Part shown: in pieces, positions 47,678 through 48,679 of the stretch
Layout of the letters: the number at the start of each line of letters is the position of its first letter
Numbering within the stretch: the first letter of the stretch is position 1
Assembly: GCA_026991755.1 (NCBI GenBank)
Contig: JALXAX010000134.1
Location: 1-48,679, forward strand
DNA from: Thiotrichaceae bacterium
GTDB taxonomy: Bacteria; Pseudomonadota; Gammaproteobacteria; Thiotrichales; Thiotrichaceae
Direction of reading: 5' to 3'
Length of the DNA: 48,679 nucleotides
Position numbers and translations under genes: made by a program
Notes under the pieces: generated by a model
Seen by the model: the letters and a program-made list of their open reading frames with translations, nothing else
What the model was told of the DNA's origin: nothing
Database searches by the model: none

Positions 47678-47844
47678 GTTTGAAATTATTAGATTTTTCT
47701 CACCCTTTTGAACCTAAAATATCCTCTTAGGCTTTTAGGTGTCAAAAACTTACGTTCATCATGAAATTAGAAGTAGATCAATTTCCTGCAAGCTGTTAAT
47801 AATACTCACAGAATATTACTGACTGGAGAAACAAGTAATGCTAC

Positions 47845-48447
47845 ATGGTTATTGTCTTTAGAAAATTTATAGATGAGGTCGTTGCTATTATTAATGAACA
47901 ATATTCGGATAATAATAGCATTAATGAAAATGTCTATGAATATATAGCTGATTTAATTTTTCAATTAATTCTTACATCAGCTAAAGTTAGAAGTCCAAGA
48001 AGTATTAGCCGTAAGATACAACATGAGTTGGTCTGGGATAGTGTTTTTAATTCGCCATCACTCAACTATGAGGCTGGAATAAAAATTAAAGATATAGTAC
48101 AACAAAAAATATACCTTAAGGTAGCACGTATCCAGTTCAATCCAGATCTCGATAGTGTTGAATTACTGGGATTTTGTTTAAATGTAATGGGGTTTAGAGT
48201 TGCAACAGATGAACACTTTGGAATATCGTGGAGAAAATTACACAAACAGATAATCATTTGGTCTCAGTGCTATTTAGCTACTATTCTAAACAGATATCCA
48301 CTTATAGTATCTCATGGCTTTGTTGATGGTATGACGTTTGATTCAGATAATTCTAGATTAGTTATTACTTATGAGTCCAGTAGTTCAAACCGTAATTATT
48401 ACTTTGAATATTTAAAGTTATTTAAGGGTATGAGATTAAAGACATAA
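47845..48447 (+). CDS. Unknown 200-aa protein
   Basis: 200 aa; family not recognised. No signal peptide; AT-rich coding sequence with Asn, Ile and Tyr abundant. The N-terminus is helical (residues 1-60). A middle segment reads NPDLDSVELLGFCLNVMGFR. Residues 110-155 contain SWRKLHKQIIIWSQCYLATIL. The end looks like beta strands (SRLVITYESSS, NYYFEYLKL). A possible Shine-Dalgarno (CTGGAGA) lies 15 bp before the ATG, so spacing is poor. It stands alone after a strong terminator. Its base composition looks lower in GC than its neighbours, which could mean transfer. Confidence 0.6.
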   Translation: MVIVFRKFIDEVVAIINEQYSDNNSINENVYEYIADLIFQLILTSAKVRSPRSISRKIQHELVWDSVFNSPSLNYEAGIKIKDIVQQKIYLKVARIQFNPDLDSVELLGFCLNVMGFRVATDEHFGISWRKLHKQIIIWSQCYLATILNRYPLIVSHGFVDGMTFDSDNSRLVITYESSSSNRNYYFEYLKLFKGMRLKT

Positions 48448-48543
48448 CAAGTTCATCCAAGGGACTTTTTTAGTCAGCGGTTGATTTGTAGTTCACTGAA
48501 TTCTATAAGTTTATCTATTATCAACCTTCATCGTTGTCTGTCC

Positions 48544-48566
48544 AAAAAGCCCCTGATGAGGGCGTT
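48544..48566 (-). terminator. Probable terminator of the gene leaving the right edge
   Basis: Read on the minus strand, GCCC-TCATCAG-GGGC is followed by TTTTT. The stem is only four to five GC pairs but the T-tract is good, and it lies about 36 bp beyond the stop codon at 48602-48604. Confidence 0.6.
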
Positions 48567-48601
48567 ATGCAATGTCATTAAGTTAAGCGATAAGATCATG
48601 A

Positions 48602-48679
48602 TTACTTTGCTCTTTTATAATTCATATAATAACCATAGCGATTAGGCTTACGTTTATCTCTTTTATAGCTTCTGTTAGG
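48602..48679 (-). CDS. C-terminal end of a gene running off the window
   Basis: The minus strand is open from the right edge to a TAA at 48602-48604, giving 25 residues that are very basic and Tyr-rich (SYKRDKRKPNRYGYYMNYKR). A terminator-like hairpin follows at the right distance. The composition resembles an RNA- or DNA-contacting tail, but no family can be named from 25 residues. Confidence 0.45.
   Translation of the reverse strand, partial: PNRSYKRDKRKPNRYGYYMNYKRAK

Overview
The window comes from a low- to mid-GC gammaproteobacterium. The evidence is a set of core proteins of gammaproteobacterial type (BamD lipoprotein, UppP, Hsp33, DinB, GltX, CoaBC, RadC, GltB/GltD) and compact overlapping operons. 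Two paralogous rhodanese-like proteins carry a TSRPCPPFCIQP motif that I associate with sulfur-oxidising filamentous lineages, so a Thiotrichales relative (Leucothrix, Thiothrix or Cocleimonas type) is my best guess. That placement is inference, since no rRNA is present. I saw no tRNA, rRNA, CRISPR array, complete insertion sequence or prophage.

Layout. 1-7.5 kb is housekeeping: bamD, uppP and midA on the minus strand; a pteridine reductase and a low-molecular-weight tyrosine phosphatase on the plus strand; then the tightly overlapping minus-strand operon rph-rdgB-plsC plus a small membrane protein. 7.5-13 kb holds a DMT exporter, a thioredoxin with an upstream HExxH protein of unknown family, an orphan Wzc/BY-kinase and a secreted DUF4360 protein. 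13-17.2 kb is gltX, dinB and hslO. 17.4-22.6 kb is a two-gene, plus-strand module I do not recognise: a 423-aa multi-pass membrane protein followed 12 bp later by a 1289-aa soluble protein with a late Cys/His-rich segment. This is the best candidate for an undescribed system. 23-34 kb carries a cytoplasmic rhodanese, a lipoprotein hydrolase, argB, dut-coaBC, radC, a HerA-like ATPase, DUF3465, tpx and a polysaccharide deacetylase. 34.4-48.7 kb has a GGDEF/EAL protein, gltB-gltD, a double-AAA ATPase, a DUF3530 hydrolase, a small acidic lipoprotein, the exported rhodanese paralogue, an unknown 200-aa protein and the end of another gene.

The strongest non-coding signal is the density of small non-autonomous elements (MITE-like). 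At least four families with different terminal inverted repeats carry the same kind of hairpin body, with the apex AATAGC-N3/4-GCTATT. Two of these families (called C and D here) share almost the whole interior and differ only in about the outer 20 bp. Several copies keep 4- or 5-bp target-site duplications, and many lie 4-32 bp upstream of start codons (radC, tpx, the herA-like gene, rph). Other repeats include a 28-32 bp perfect palindrome (two copies), a 269-bp inverted-repeat element, a 171-bp long palindrome in front of gltX, and hairpin repeats in convergent gene junctions.

All family assignments are from reading motifs and lengths; no database search was run.
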